Assembly (NCBI GenBank): GCA_963580285.1
Contig: OY757015.1
Location: 148,302,082 to 148,366,081 of the forward strand
Direction of reading: 5' to 3'
DNA from: Lucinisca nassula
Taxonomy: Eukaryota > Mollusca > Bivalvia > Lucinida > Lucinidae
Length of the DNA: 64,000 bases
The notes below the pieces were generated by a model, which was given only the letters and a program-made list of their open reading frames with translations, had not been told where the DNA came from and did no database searches. Made by a program: the position numbers and the translations under genes. Below, piece by piece: positions 11,069-20,830 of the stretch. Positions within the stretch are counted from its first letter, which is position 1. Each line of letters starts with the position of its first letter.

Positions 11069-11314
11069 AGATATAGTTTAGGTTACGTCACACCTTACCT
11101 TAAAAGACGATATAGCGAAATTGGCGGTGCTAGAAACAGTAAACTGAAAGAAATGGAAGCTCAGAGACCCGTCGTCAATTTGGTCAGTACCGTGGCTCAA
11201 TCGTTCGAAATGGCAAAGTCAGAAATGGAAATACTGCTAAAGGAGCATAAGAACGAGACGTATGATGTATGCCGTAAGAAAACAGGAGAAAAGAACACGA
11301 AGTTAGTAACCTAG
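11069..11314 (+). other. possible coding remnant, charged peptide
   Basis: An open frame of 81 codons before TAG at 11312-11314, with the first ATG at 11153. From there it encodes 53 residues rich in Glu, Lys and Ser (starting MEAQRPVVNLVSTVAQSFEM), which could form a helix. No TATA box or splice context was checked. Codon use looks more protein-like than neighbouring frames, but nothing identifies a family. It could be a decayed exon or chance. Confidence 0.15.
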
Positions 11315-12257
11315 ACCACCTCAAGCACTAAAGGATGAGCAATGATTAATTGAGACATTTACGTTCTTGATACCCCGTTTCCATCTGCGCAGCGAATCAA
11401 ATTCAAACACGAAAAGGAAGGTTAAGGATACTGTTCTCCATAATACGGACCATACGATTCAGATGGAAGCGATCAGTAGAATACGACATTGGATTTGAAG
11501 AGCTACTCAACATAACCTGCCTAATATTCGATGGTGAGCTACAACAATCTCGGGCTGCACTGTACATACAATGTATTGAAGTCCTTCAATAGATCTCAAG
11601 AAAAGACAATGAAAGCCATTATCAACGAATTCGATCCCCGCCAGAATAAACTAAACGAGCAAGTTATCGCATCGAAAAAAAAAAAAACAACAAATCTTAG
11701 AAGAGGATGTATATAGAAAGGACATTACAAAAATATTTAGACTTGTGAACAATATCAGTAGACATTTTATATTGTTTCGTTGCGTATAAATAAATATGAA
11801 AAAATATACACTTTTTTTTCTCTTATTATTTCCATCCTACATCTATATAGTGTGTATTGAGACGTTGTTGACACTAACTACATTTGTAAATATCGTCTAG
11901 ACATTGTGCACTTTCCCTTTTGTTTTAAATCAACACACCCGGGATTGGAAACAATACCGTCTACCGTTTTGTGGAAGTTCCATTAATATATGGTTTGGAG
12001 ATTGTTGCTAAAGTCAACAGAATGGAGACTTTGCTGACATTTAACAAAACCCATAAGAAAGTGTGTGTTTTTCGACCGTGTAGGAAAAAGTCTGAAAATA
12101 GCTAATATAGCTAATGTTTATTATAATAATGTGAGCGAGGCTAAATGAAAATATTTGTATATTGTATCTTGTCTCAAAACCATTATATGACCGACCGTAA
12201 ACATAGAAAGTTAGTCATCCAAGATGGCTGAGATTTGTTTGAGCGCAAAGAAGCAGT
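11315..12257. other. unassigned AT-rich DNA
   Basis: Contains a 61-residue ORF at 11531-11716 without recognisable domain and an AT-rich stretch to 12250. Nothing supportable. Confidence 0.35.
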
Positions 12258-12519
12258 TCACGATAACTTGCACGTGAAATGAACACCCTGCTAAAGCCCA
12301 CTTTATATTGATAAAATTTGGGTTTACAGGGGTATATATTATTTGTCTTATTCTGCTCCAAGGCATAGGCTGTGGGTACTCAATGAGGCGGTTCTATCGA
12401 GCACCCACAACCTATTTTTGCAGTAAAAAATAAGAGAAAATATCACTAATTTTCATCAGAAAATAGTCATTTTTGAAATGTGAAAGTGCACTATGTCGTG
12501 CGCGTGCATTATCGTAATG
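12258..12519. mobile_element. hairpin MITE, family 2 (copy b)
   Basis: Degenerate copy. The hairpin is partly deleted (GGCTGTGGGTACTCAATGAG joined to CGGTTCTATCGAGCACCC). The right end GTGCATTATCGTAATG is preserved. Confidence 0.65.
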
Positions 12520-12811
12520 CCTTTTCTTGTATCTTTTAATAGCTACCCCAGTTGAACAGAGTTCTATTACCCATATGAATTGTTTATATTTTTAGAGTTT
12601 ATCGCCCCAGCCAAAACTATTTGTGTCAGTTTCCCTAACCACTCTTTTCCTAGACAGGCTTAGGTAGAGTAAATATTTCAGTCCTTTGAGATCATTGCTT
12701 CCAGTGTTGAATTTTGAAAATAATTTAGGGTCACTAATGTGGCCTAATTCGCCGAACTTGCTAGTCTGGTCCAGAAAACATGTTTCGTTCTATTGTATAT
12801 TCCTTGCTTCT

Positions 12812-13073
12812 ATCACGTGAACAAGTCCTTGAAACCCAGACCCCCTAAACCACACTTTACAAAACGAAAACTGGTTTTACGGGGCTATACATTAGTTTTC
12901 TTCGTAATTCTGCTCGAAGACACAGGTTGTGGGTATTCGTTAGAACCATCGAGGTGGTTCTAACGAGAACCCCACAACCTATATTTGCAGTATATCACGG
13001 GTTTTCATCAGAAAAGAAGTCATTTTGGAGATGAGAAAAATGCACTCTGTCGCACGGGTGTGTCATCGTGATG
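12812..13073. mobile_element. hairpin MITE, family 2 (copy c)
   Basis: The left end ATCACGTGAACAAGTCC and right end GTGTCATCGTGATG enclose a central hairpin (CGTTAGAACCATCGAGGTGG, then TTCTAACGAG) with a shortened loop. Confidence 0.7.
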
Positions 13074-13082
13074 CAAGGGATT

Positions 13083-13402
13083 ACCTTTTTAGCACATGTT
13101 ATTCATAAGCGGTTTACAAGTATTGTGCAGAGTCTCGCAAGGAATTGATAGCTAACTTTCTTGTATTAGCAGATGGGGAGAATGACCATAGAAAAGATTG
13201 CATGGTTTATCTCCATGTACCCAGCCAGCACGAAACAGAATGTCAACAAAGGGCTGATAGCGATGCGACGTTGCTACGTCGTATCGTTGTCGCCCCGACG
13301 TTGGCCCGGAATTCTTCGTCGGCTGGGAAAGCATCTTGCCGACCCGGTATCGACATCCTGATCACTAGTCAGGCGCGCATCCGACTGAGCTACCGAGGCC
13401 GT
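13083..13402 (-). mobile_element. tRNA-derived SINE, family Q (degenerate)
   Basis: The minus-strand tRNA-like head at 13330-13402 has box A (CGGTAGCTCAGTCGGATGCG) and a weaker box B (GTCGATACCGGGTC). The body resembles 4398-4713. A further body/tail fragment at about 12590-12680 suggests the family-2 MITE at 12812-13073 landed inside this SINE or beside it. Confidence 0.5.
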
Positions 13403-13404
13403 TT

Positions 13405-14010
13405 CCTATTTAAAAAGGCTAGTTTGTTCAGGTATAATTGGTCACCTTAGAGGTGAGCGATGAAGTAAGACAATCTCATTCATCATTTTCTCGTTATTAT
13501 GCTTTTCTCAAGGGACCAGCTTAAATCTTCCATATCACTCACAGTCAACAGACACTAATGGAATATCTGGAGGGGAAAACGACTTAATATCAACCGGGAT
13601 CGATACAGAGGTGCGTGACATAAAGAAACAGGTTTTATAAAATGAGAAAACAGGAGTTCTACTAAAATGGAATAACTTGAATTGTCAAACATGAACTGGT
13701 ATTATTACACATTCTAATGCACGTGTGTATGTAACACGCCATCTGATTGGATAACATCAAACATTGCAACAGTATTGTCGGAAATCCACGTTGTTTTTTC
13801 ATTTGCTGGCATTTAGATATACCCAGTTCATAGTGTTATACATATCGTCCGTTTTTTATCAACATAGCAAATGAATAAATGCATTAAAATGGGGACAGCT
13901 GTATTAAACTTCTCATTAAAATTCTCATTTGAAATGGTAAATCGTCGGTTCTACGGTCGCAAGTTCAGTCTTACGACTCCGCTGGTGTGTCGCCGTGAAA
14001 CGAAATTTCC
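13405..14010. other. unassigned AT-rich DNA
   Basis: No gene, RNA or repeat recognised. Confidence 0.35.
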
Positions 14011-14293
14011 CATTACGCAAACACGCCTATACAAATACATTGCCACCTTTATCGCCGAAAAAAAATGAAAATTTTAAGATGAAAAATTTTGATATTTTTC
14101 TAATTTCTGCTCAATATATAGATTGTGGGTACTCGTTAGAACCGCCTCATCGAGGCGGTTCTAACGAGTACCCACAATCTATATTTTAGAGCAGAAATAA
14201 GAAAAAATACGGTTTACCCATGTAAACCCCAGTTTTACTTTATAAAAGTGGGGTTCAAGGGGGTCAGAATCATATAGGCGTGTTTTCGTGATG
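14011..14293. mobile_element. hairpin MITE, family 1 (copy c)
   Basis: Well-preserved copy: CATTACGCAAACACGCCTAT at the left and ATAGGCGTGTTTTCGTGATG at the right. The central palindrome at about 14115-14195 has near-perfect arms of roughly 40 bp (TCGTTAGAACCGCCTC, loop ATC). Confidence 0.85.
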
Positions 14294-14682
14294 CGACCGA
14301 AATCCGTCGAATAACATATTCCTCCCCAAATGACGATTTTGAACATAGTTATCTGAATAGTGTATGAATAGTGTGGTTCTGTCCATCTCCAGTTACACGG
14401 ATGCTGTTAAGACATGATAAAGTCGTTCGAGATATGGGTAGATCTAGCCACTGAGAGTTAGTCATATCCTTATGTCCTGAATCATAATGGGAATGACTTG
14501 GGGGTTCTAGCGAGCACCCAAAACCTATCTTTGAAGTATTAGTATAACATTTTTCGTTATTATCCAATCCAGAGGATAATTAGGTTGAGGGACAATATCT
14601 CTTATTCCTTCATTGAAACCTATGCCTCAATGCATTTTATATGGCCTTCTGGCCACTGCCTAACTCTGACTACAAATATAAC
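14294..14682. other. MITE remnant and unassigned DNA
   Basis: A family-2-like right arm (TTCTAGCGAGCACCCAAAAC) survives near 14503-14545. The rest is unassigned. Confidence 0.35.
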
Positions 14683-14985
14683 GGCCCCGCCGGCCGGGGC
14701 TTGAAGAAATAGATGGGCTGCACGATGCTTCCACGCAGAGGTGAAACTGACCCGCAAACGAGAACTGACTGGTAAACCGCTTAGAAAATCTAAGCCTGCC
14801 CAAGCAAAGCGGTGCGAGCGTCGGACCGTCCATGCTTATAAACCATATTGGTTTCATTTGGCGGCAGGGCTTGAGATGTCATTTCATCTCAGTGTCGGGT
14901 ATAAGTCACACAAAATTGGAAGCAACGTCTCCAGAATGACCTTTACAGTGTTGACGGGGACGTTAAACCTCAAATCAGACAGATA
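14683..14985 (+). mobile_element. SINE-like repeat, family V
   Basis: Full-length plus-strand copy, from GGCCCCGCCGGCCGGGGCTT to GGGGACGTTAAACCTCAAAT. Confidence 0.75.
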
Positions 14986-14994
14986 ACTACAAAT

Positions 14995-15085
14995 ATGGGA
15001 TTTATAAACCGATGGAGGCGAATCAAATCCGATAAAGAAGCGAGTGCGTAGCACTAGTCTGTAGTTTGTTACCTCCTGAGGACCG
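14995..15085. repeat. foldback repeat remnant
   Basis: TTTATAAACCGATGGAGGCG followed by AATCCGATAAAGAAGCGAGT resembles the left arm and loop of the better foldback repeat at 42894-43012 (AATCCGATAAAGAAACGAGT). The right arm is decayed. Confidence 0.45.
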
Positions 15086-15253
15086 CGGCGTCTGATCGGA
15101 GTCTAAACTGTTTTCTTCAAGTACGGAAATTTAAGGGATAAACTAAACAGCCCGAGTTTTCCTTCATGGCCACTTTTCGAGCTCAGAAACAATCGACCCA
15201 GCAGTGCTATCAGTACTTTGATTTGTGAGTGTAAATCCATTTTTTCGGAGTGG

Positions 15254-15394
15254 CTATTGACAGACGTCTCGTTAAAGCGAATTCACATTAAATGCTATTG
15301 ACAGATGTCTGGCAATAGCGATTTATCGTTGAATTCACTATTGACAGGCGTCTGGTAATTTTGCGTAACATTCGCTTTTGACAGACGTTTGGTG
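15254..15394 (+). repeat. short tandem repeat, four units of about 41 bp
   Basis: CTATTGACAGACGTCT-type cores start at 15254, 15295, 15338 and 15375 (spacing 41, 43, 37). The unit sequence is otherwise variable. Confidence 0.6.
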
Positions 15395-15981
15395 CATCTA
15401 TGCAGCTTATGATCACAGACCGGTTATTTTAATATTTTGTATAAAAGGGTAATCCTTTGAAAATCAAGGACTACAGAATAGAACTAAAGCATGGTAGTGT
15501 TCAAGTTGTTCTGGGCTAGACTACATAGCTAGTTTCGGCCAATTAGGCCTCTTAAGTGACCCTCAGATATTTTCGAAATTCTGCATGTAAGTTTCAAGAA
15601 GATCTGATAAAAACTGAAGGGGGCTATAGTGATGACAAAATCAAACATATTTTTTATTGACGAGGCACATTACATTGTGTCTGAAACATACCTCATAATC
15701 AGAAATAAACTTGAAAATATTCTGAAGTTTTATTTGAAAAGATGAAAAGGGACATGAAAAATAACCATTTATTTTGTAGATATGTTTATTACAATGCGCA
15801 GACAGATTTCAATGCGAACATAATTTCAAAGAGAGCTTTCCATGCATCATGCGAGACCCGCCAAGCGAATTTGTGTCTCCGAGCATTCCGTCTTGACAAA
15901 TTTTAACTGCGCATGCCCAGCCATTCAGAGGGGCCAGGGATATGGCTTTCTGTCTGAAGGTTCCTCTTGATTCACTGCTTG
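15395..15981. other. unassigned DNA
   Basis: No supported gene or known repeat. The 122-residue minus ORF at 15809-16177 owes its length to the GC-rich hairpin that follows. Confidence 0.35.
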
Positions 15982-16052
15982 TATGAGCGAGCAGCGAAGG
16001 TTCTGGCGAGACTGCGCGGATGCGCAGGCTCGCCTGAACCTTCGCTGCTCGC
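15982..16052. repeat. long inverted repeat (hairpin)
   Basis: GAGCGAGCAGCGAAGGTTCT and its inverse AACCTTCGCTGCTCGC form arms of about 34 bp around a 4-nt loop. GC-rich in an AT-rich setting. Confidence 0.65.
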
Positions 16053-16440
16053 ATAGGCGATAAGTACCAAAATCGCTTGACGGGGCCCAATTCTAATCGC
16101 GCTGACAAGCGATTTGAATGAAAACAACTATGATGAACGACGTTAGGTCCGACCATGTCCCAACGGCACCACGACAATTAAAGTTTTATAAGAAAAGTAT
16201 GCGTTTTGTTTCAGTTTTCAGCGCTAACACATCACGAACGTGGCAGCTTTTAGGAAGGGATAATATAACAGGATATGTAAATATCGTGAGGGTCACTTAA
16301 GTGGGGTTGGGGAAGGCAATCTATCAAAAATCTTATTTTAAACTTTAACAAACTCTGGGCTAATTTAGCAGATGACATATTTATAGGTTTTTGACTATAT
16401 ATTGTGAAATATTCGGCACGAGTTCATATGGCCAAGCACG

Positions 16441-16700
16441 CACGAGCCAAATGAACTGCCCAATAAACCAAATTTAATGGAGAAAACTCGTGGTTACGGG
16501 GTATACAATAGTTTTTCTATTTCTGCTCCAAGACATAGGTTGTGGGTACTCGTTAGAACCGCCACAATGAGGCGTTTCGAACGAGCACCACAACCTATGT
16601 TTGCAGTATTAATAAGAAAAATATCAAAGAATATAGTCAGAAAAGTAGCCATTTTGGAGAAGTAAAAATGCACTATGTCGCACTGGTGCGTTATCGTAAA
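16441..16700. mobile_element. hairpin MITE, family 2 (copy d)
   Basis: Contains GGTTGTGGGTACTCGTTAG, the loop ACAATG and the decayed inverse arm, then the right end GTGCGTTATCGTAA. The left end is blurred. Confidence 0.65.
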
Positions 16701-16974
16701 GAATTTTCTCCAATGGAGACAATTGGCATAAAAGTCAAAATCCTTTTTTCTGGGAAAAATAAGCAAAATACTTCAAAATGTCATCAGCAGAAGAAATATC
16801 CATCGCGCAGAGCGATAAAGGAAGAATTTGCTCTCTTGCTGTGCGCGTTAATTCTTTCCTGCAAGAATACAGCCCATTTTGGGAGATGGCAAAGTGCGCA
16901 GGAACACCAAACAGTGAGTCTCGAAAGTGCTATTCCTTGTGAAAATGACAGAAAAAATATGTCAGGTGGATATT

Positions 16975-17432
16975 AATTCCTCATATTACAATATACTATT
17001 TTACTTTTTTACTCCAAGACATATTTGTGGCTACTCGTTAGAACCGCCTCTCCGAGACGGTTCTAACTAGCACCCACAATGTATGTTTGGAATATGTCTA
17101 AATAAATCCACAATCTATGTTTGCTTTTTGTTTGTTTGATTGATTTGAGGTTTAACGTCCCCGTCAACACTGTAAAGATCATTTTGGAGACGTTGCTTCC
17201 AATTTTGTGGGACTTTTACCCGACACTGAGATGAAATGACACCTCAAGCCCTGTCGCCCAATGAAACCAATAGGGTTTATAAGCATGGACGGGCCGACTC
17301 GCACCCCTTTGCCTGGGCAGGCTAAATCTATGTTTGGAATATCAAAAACAAAAACATAAATACAACAGATTTACGTCAAAAAAATATGAAGATACCACAG
17401 AGCGCACTTTGCCACACGGTGTTATCGTAAAT
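16975..17432. mobile_element. hairpin MITE, family 2 (copy e), split by a SINE
   Basis: The hairpin at about 17012-17095 (CTCGTTAGAACCGCCTC / GAGACGGTTCTAAC) and right end GGTGTTATCGTAAATG are separated by the family-V SINE at 17124-17324. The SINE's target duplication lies in MITE sequence. Confidence 0.65.
17124..17324 (-). mobile_element. SINE-like repeat, family V, 5'-truncated, with TSD
   Basis: Flanked by the 12-bp direct repeat AATCTATGTTTG (17112-17123 and 17325-17336). The 3' tail is intact and the 5' third is missing, as expected from incomplete target-primed reverse transcription. It inserted into a pre-existing MITE. Confidence 0.8.
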
Positions 17433-17468
17433 GGTATCTTTAGAAAGAATCGAGAGAATATCCGTCAT

Positions 17469-17864
17469 CATTACGAAAACACGCCTATACAATTACATTG
17501 TAAATTTTACCGCCAAAAATTGACAATTTTCAGATGAAAAATTGTGCTATTTTTCTTATTTCTACTCTTAAATATAGATTGCGGGTACACGTTAGAACCG
17601 CCTCATCGAATGCTTTTTTTCTTATTTCTACTCTAAAATATAGATTGCGGGTACACGTTAGAACCGCCTCATCCTTATGTCTGCCCTAAAATATAGATTG
17701 CGGGTACTCGTTAGAACCGCCTCTATGAGGCGGTTCTAACGTGTATTCGCAATCTATATTTTAGAGCAGAAATAAGAAAAATAAGGTTTACCCCTGTAAA
17801 CCCGTTTTACTCTATAAAAGTGGGTTCAAGGGGGTCACAGTAATATAGACGTGTTTTCGAAATG
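17469..17864. mobile_element. hairpin MITE, family 1 (copy d) with triplicated left arm
   Basis: Ends are CATTACGAAAACACGCCTAT and TATAGACGTGTTTTCGAAAT. The left hairpin arm (ATATAGATTGCGGGTACACG and onward) occurs three times in a row (about 17553-17608, 17618-17672, 17676-17727) before the single right arm. Confidence 0.75.
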
Positions 17865-17935
17865 TATTGCCCAGAGATGTAGAAGTATTAGTGGCTCTCA
17901 GTGGCTCGAACCACCAGCGTTCGATCCATTAAAGT

Positions 17936-17943
17936 TATAAATA
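17936..17943 (+). promoter_or_regulatory. TATA-like box upstream of GPCR
   Basis: TATAAATA lies 77 bp before the ATG of the receptor ORF and outside the upstream MITE. The position suits a core promoter with a short leader. No other elements could be confirmed. Confidence 0.35.
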
Positions 17944-18019
17944 GTGTTTGCCGGGGTAAACATTAACTTCAGTTTTTCTGCTGAAACACTATCAATTCAG
18001 TGACAAATTGTTCCTAGCG

Positions 18020-19150
18020 ATGAATGCGTTTGACTTATGTACCGGATTATTTCTGTCAGCTGTTATCACGTTCGGGATTGTAGGAAACATTGTGTCGTTC
18101 TTGGTGTGGACCAAAGGTCGCCGCTGTAAGAAGTTGCCAGGCGGGGTATATCTTAGAGCGCTGGCGGTCTCTGACACTGTCGCGTTGTGTATTCCAGCTA
18201 CAAATGAGGCTGCTGGCTTGTTGTTCGACACGAAACCACAACATAAGAACGTACTCTTTTGTAAACTGGAATCAGTAGGACGTCATTTCGGACTGCTAGT
18301 ATCCTCTTGGATCATTGTTTGCTTCACCATTGAGAGAACAGTTGCTATTTTCAGACCAAACACGGCATCCACGTGGGCAGGAAAAAAGAGAGTCGCATTT
18401 GCAATTGTTTCCATATTTATGGTCAACTTCTTCTTAAATTTACCTTATGGAATTGTTCACACAATCATTCAAACTGCAGTTAAGCAACGGTCGATGACGT
18501 CGTCTTATTCTTCAACAGACCTTAACTTCACTGAGCAATATGGAAATGTCTCATGGAAGGTTGTGGGTTACAAGCGGGAATGTGGATGTGATCCGTCCTC
18601 ATTATTTTCCTTCCTAAACTGGTACCACATTTGGCTTATGGATTTTGTTCTAATTTTTATTATCCCGTTTACCATTATCACGTTTTGTAACACATTAGTT
18701 ATGATTCTGATTATTTTACGAAGAAGTACGCTGCATACAAGACAAGGGTCAAGGTCAAGAAGCGTTACAGTGAGAGCGGTGGTTGTCAGTGTGGTACACT
18801 GCATCACCACCGGCCCTTTCGCGATATCTACCTTATTCCCAGGTCATTTAGAACGGGCGTTAACGGTAAAATATAGCCTTGAATATTATACGAACGAACT
18901 ATTTCTAATCCTTGCCTTTCTGAACCATTCGGTTAATTTTGTGTTATACAGTTTCTTCGGATCGGACTTCAGGAATGACTGCGCAGAAATCATGCGCAAG
19001 AAATCCAAAGTTGTTCACCCAGAAACAACCCATAACATGGAAGAGAACAAGACAAGGAGTGGTTTATCAACTACAAGAGAGATGCAGAAACATGGAGATG
19101 TTGAAAACACAAAGTGGATTGCTAATGTCAAGCCTACTGGCTCTGGATAA
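18020..19150 (+). CDS. rhodopsin-class (class A) G protein-coupled receptor, orphan
   Basis: A 376-residue single open frame. I chose the ATG at 18020: the frame is open upstream to 17957 but has no earlier ATG. Seven membrane segments are visible at about 8-31, 43-66, 85-109, 123-147, 203-232, 249-273 and 292-313. Class A landmarks are GN in TM1 (N23), SD in TM2 (D52), C81 before TM3, ERT instead of DRY at 105-107, a proline in TM5 (P216), GP in TM6 (265-266), and NHSVNFVLY replacing NPxxY in TM7. A helix-8-like FFGSDFR follows. The loop between TM4 and TM5 carries NFT and NVS glycosylation sequons and C188/C190, candidates to pair with C81. It is most like invertebrate peptide (FMRFamide-type) receptors; the ligand is unknown. 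The N-terminus before TM1 is only a few residues, so an upstream exon is possible (an AG acceptor-like CAATTCAG ends at 18000). MITEs lie 155 bp upstream and 35 bp downstream. Confidence 0.85.
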   Translation: MNAFDLCTGLFLSAVITFGIVGNIVSFLVWTKGRRCKKLPGGVYLRALAVSDTVALCIPATNEAAGLLFDTKPQHKNVLFCKLESVGRHFGLLVSSWIIVCFTIERTVAIFRPNTASTWAGKKRVAFAIVSIFMVNFFLNLPYGIVHTIIQTAVKQRSMTSSYSSTDLNFTEQYGNVSWKVVGYKRECGCDPSSLFSFLNWYHIWLMDFVLIFIIPFTIITFCNTLVMILIILRRSTLHTRQGSRSRSVTVRAVVVSVVHCITTGPFAISTLFPGHLERALTVKYSLEYYTNELFLILAFLNHSVNFVLYSFFGSDFRNDCAEIMRKKSKVVHPETTHNMEENKTRSGLSTTREMQKHGDVENTKWIANVKPTGSG

Positions 19151-19185
19151 AATGCTTTGTGATTTTACACCGTCACTATTCAACA

Positions 19186-19390
19186 CATTACAAAAACACG
19201 CCAATACAAATACATTGAAAACATTACCGCCGAGAAAACGAACATTTTAATGTGAAAAATAATGATATTTTTCTTATTTCTCTTTAGAGTTGAAATAAGA
19301 AAAATAAGGATTACCCTGTAAACCCCGGTTTTACTATATAAAAGTTGGGTTCAAGGGGGTCAAAATAATATATGGGCGTGTTTTCGTTTT
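19186..19390. mobile_element. hairpin MITE, family 1 (copy e), hairpin deleted
   Basis: Left end CATTACAAAAACACGCC and right end GGGCGTGTTTTCG remain, but the central palindrome is reduced to a short stub. It starts 35 bp after the GPCR stop codon, so it probably lies in the receptor's 3' UTR. Confidence 0.65.
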
Positions 19391-19419
19391 GAAAATTGGC
19401 AGTTTTTTTTCTTAGCATC

Positions 19420-19684
19420 ACCACCAAAACACGCCTATATACTTTTGACACACTTAAACCCCATTTTGATAGTAAATCTGAGGCAAACATTTTTCTTATT
19501 TCTGCTCAAAACATAGGTTGTTGGTACTCGTTGGAACCGCCTGACAGAGGCGGTTCTAACGAGTTCCCACAACCTATGTTTTGAGCAGAAATATGTGAAA
19601 TTGCGGCATTATTCATCTGAAAATGTTCATTATTTTGGAGGTAAAATTAACAATGTATTTGTATAGACCTGTTTTCGTATCATG
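19420..19684. mobile_element. hairpin MITE, family 1 (copy f)
   Basis: Ends are CACCAAAACACGCCTATA and TATAGACCTGTTTTCGTATC. The central palindrome (about 19507-19588) has arms with GGTTGTTGGTACTCGTTGG and its inverse. Confidence 0.75.
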
Positions 19685-20011
19685 ACAAATTGTGATATGA
19701 TGCCCTTATTTCTTATTCAAAGCTTGATTGTGGTGTTCGGCATGACAGCCCTAACGATCGCCAATACTCTTTTTTTTTTTTTTTTTTTTTCTTTGTTGTT
19801 GTTTTTGTTTAGGTAAAACATGACAACATGTGTTGGTGCATTCGTTGAGTTAGAGAACCATTGTGCGAACCGAATTTTTCTGCTTAATGTTGGGAATAAC
19901 ACATCTGAACCTAGGGCGAAGATTCACCCATATCCAGATCGTGGCGTGTGCTGCCGACCGTTCTATGGCGGTGGTTCTGGTGCTGTTCTTTCATTGTCGC
20001 TTTGTTATCAT

Positions 20012-20292
20012 TCGCGAAAACAAGGCATTGAAACGAATATCCTTCTAAACCCCACTTTATATAGAGAAAAATGGGGTTTACGGGGGTGTACATTATCTGC
20101 CTTATTTTTGCTCAAAAATATAGATTGTCGGTACTCGTTAGAACCGCCTCATTGAGGCGGTTTTAACGAGCATCGACAATCTATGTTGAAAGGAAAAATT
20201 AGAAAGATATTTCATTTTTTACCTAACATCTGTCATTTCTGACGCCATGTTGGGCGCCATTATTTCGCATGGACATGTTTTCATAATGATGT
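20012..20292. mobile_element. hairpin MITE, family-2-like
   Basis: The CCCCACTTTATATAGAG block is followed by a hairpin at about 20112-20185 (ATTGTCGGTACTCGTTAG / TTTTAACGAGCATCGAC). The outer flanks differ from both main families (GCGAAAACAAGGCATTG, ATGGACATGTTTTCATAATG), suggesting a third terminal variant. Confidence 0.6.
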
Positions 20293-20830
20293 CCACGCAA
20301 CCAGCAGTTTAGCAATAAGACTGATCTTTGTCGCACGTTTGATGCTTTTTGCAACAAAATTCAAAGACGCACCAAAAGCTTTGTCATACCGTGATGAACT
20401 CTCTATCGTGTGCTTCTGAACATGATTTACAGATGACTGACAACTGCGGCGGAACGATTGCAAAGCTAGACCTTCTCAGTTGGTTGGTCAAAACTTTCAG
20501 ATGACTCACTTCTTGAATGCGCAGGTCAAATGTGAAGAAGACATGACGGCAGTGGTATAGATAATTTTCTTAAAATCCGCCCCTACTTTCTGTGTGAAGC
20601 GAAATGTTACCGCTAAATATGGATTACGAGTTCCTTGTACCTTGACAAACCATATCATCTGTGACACAAATTCTTGTTCAGCGTGTCATCGTGTTCTGAC
20701 ATATTTGCACAGCAATAAACAGACGTCAGATGTATTGCAAGACTGCTAGTTGCGCGGTTATAAAATAGTCTTAATATTCTTACAAAACTCTTCTGCAATG
20801 TATACTATATTGTCTATTGTTGTATACTGG
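20293..20830. other. unassigned DNA
   Basis: No gene or repeat recognised. Confidence 0.35.

Noticed and set aside
15809..16177. 122-residue minus ORF
   Set aside because: It spans a long GC-rich hairpin; no recognisable domain and no promoter signal.
18008..18019. Extension of the GPCR by four residues upstream of the ATG
   Set aside because: It would need a TTG start. The first ATG in frame is at 18020 and no upstream in-frame ATG exists before the stop at 17957.
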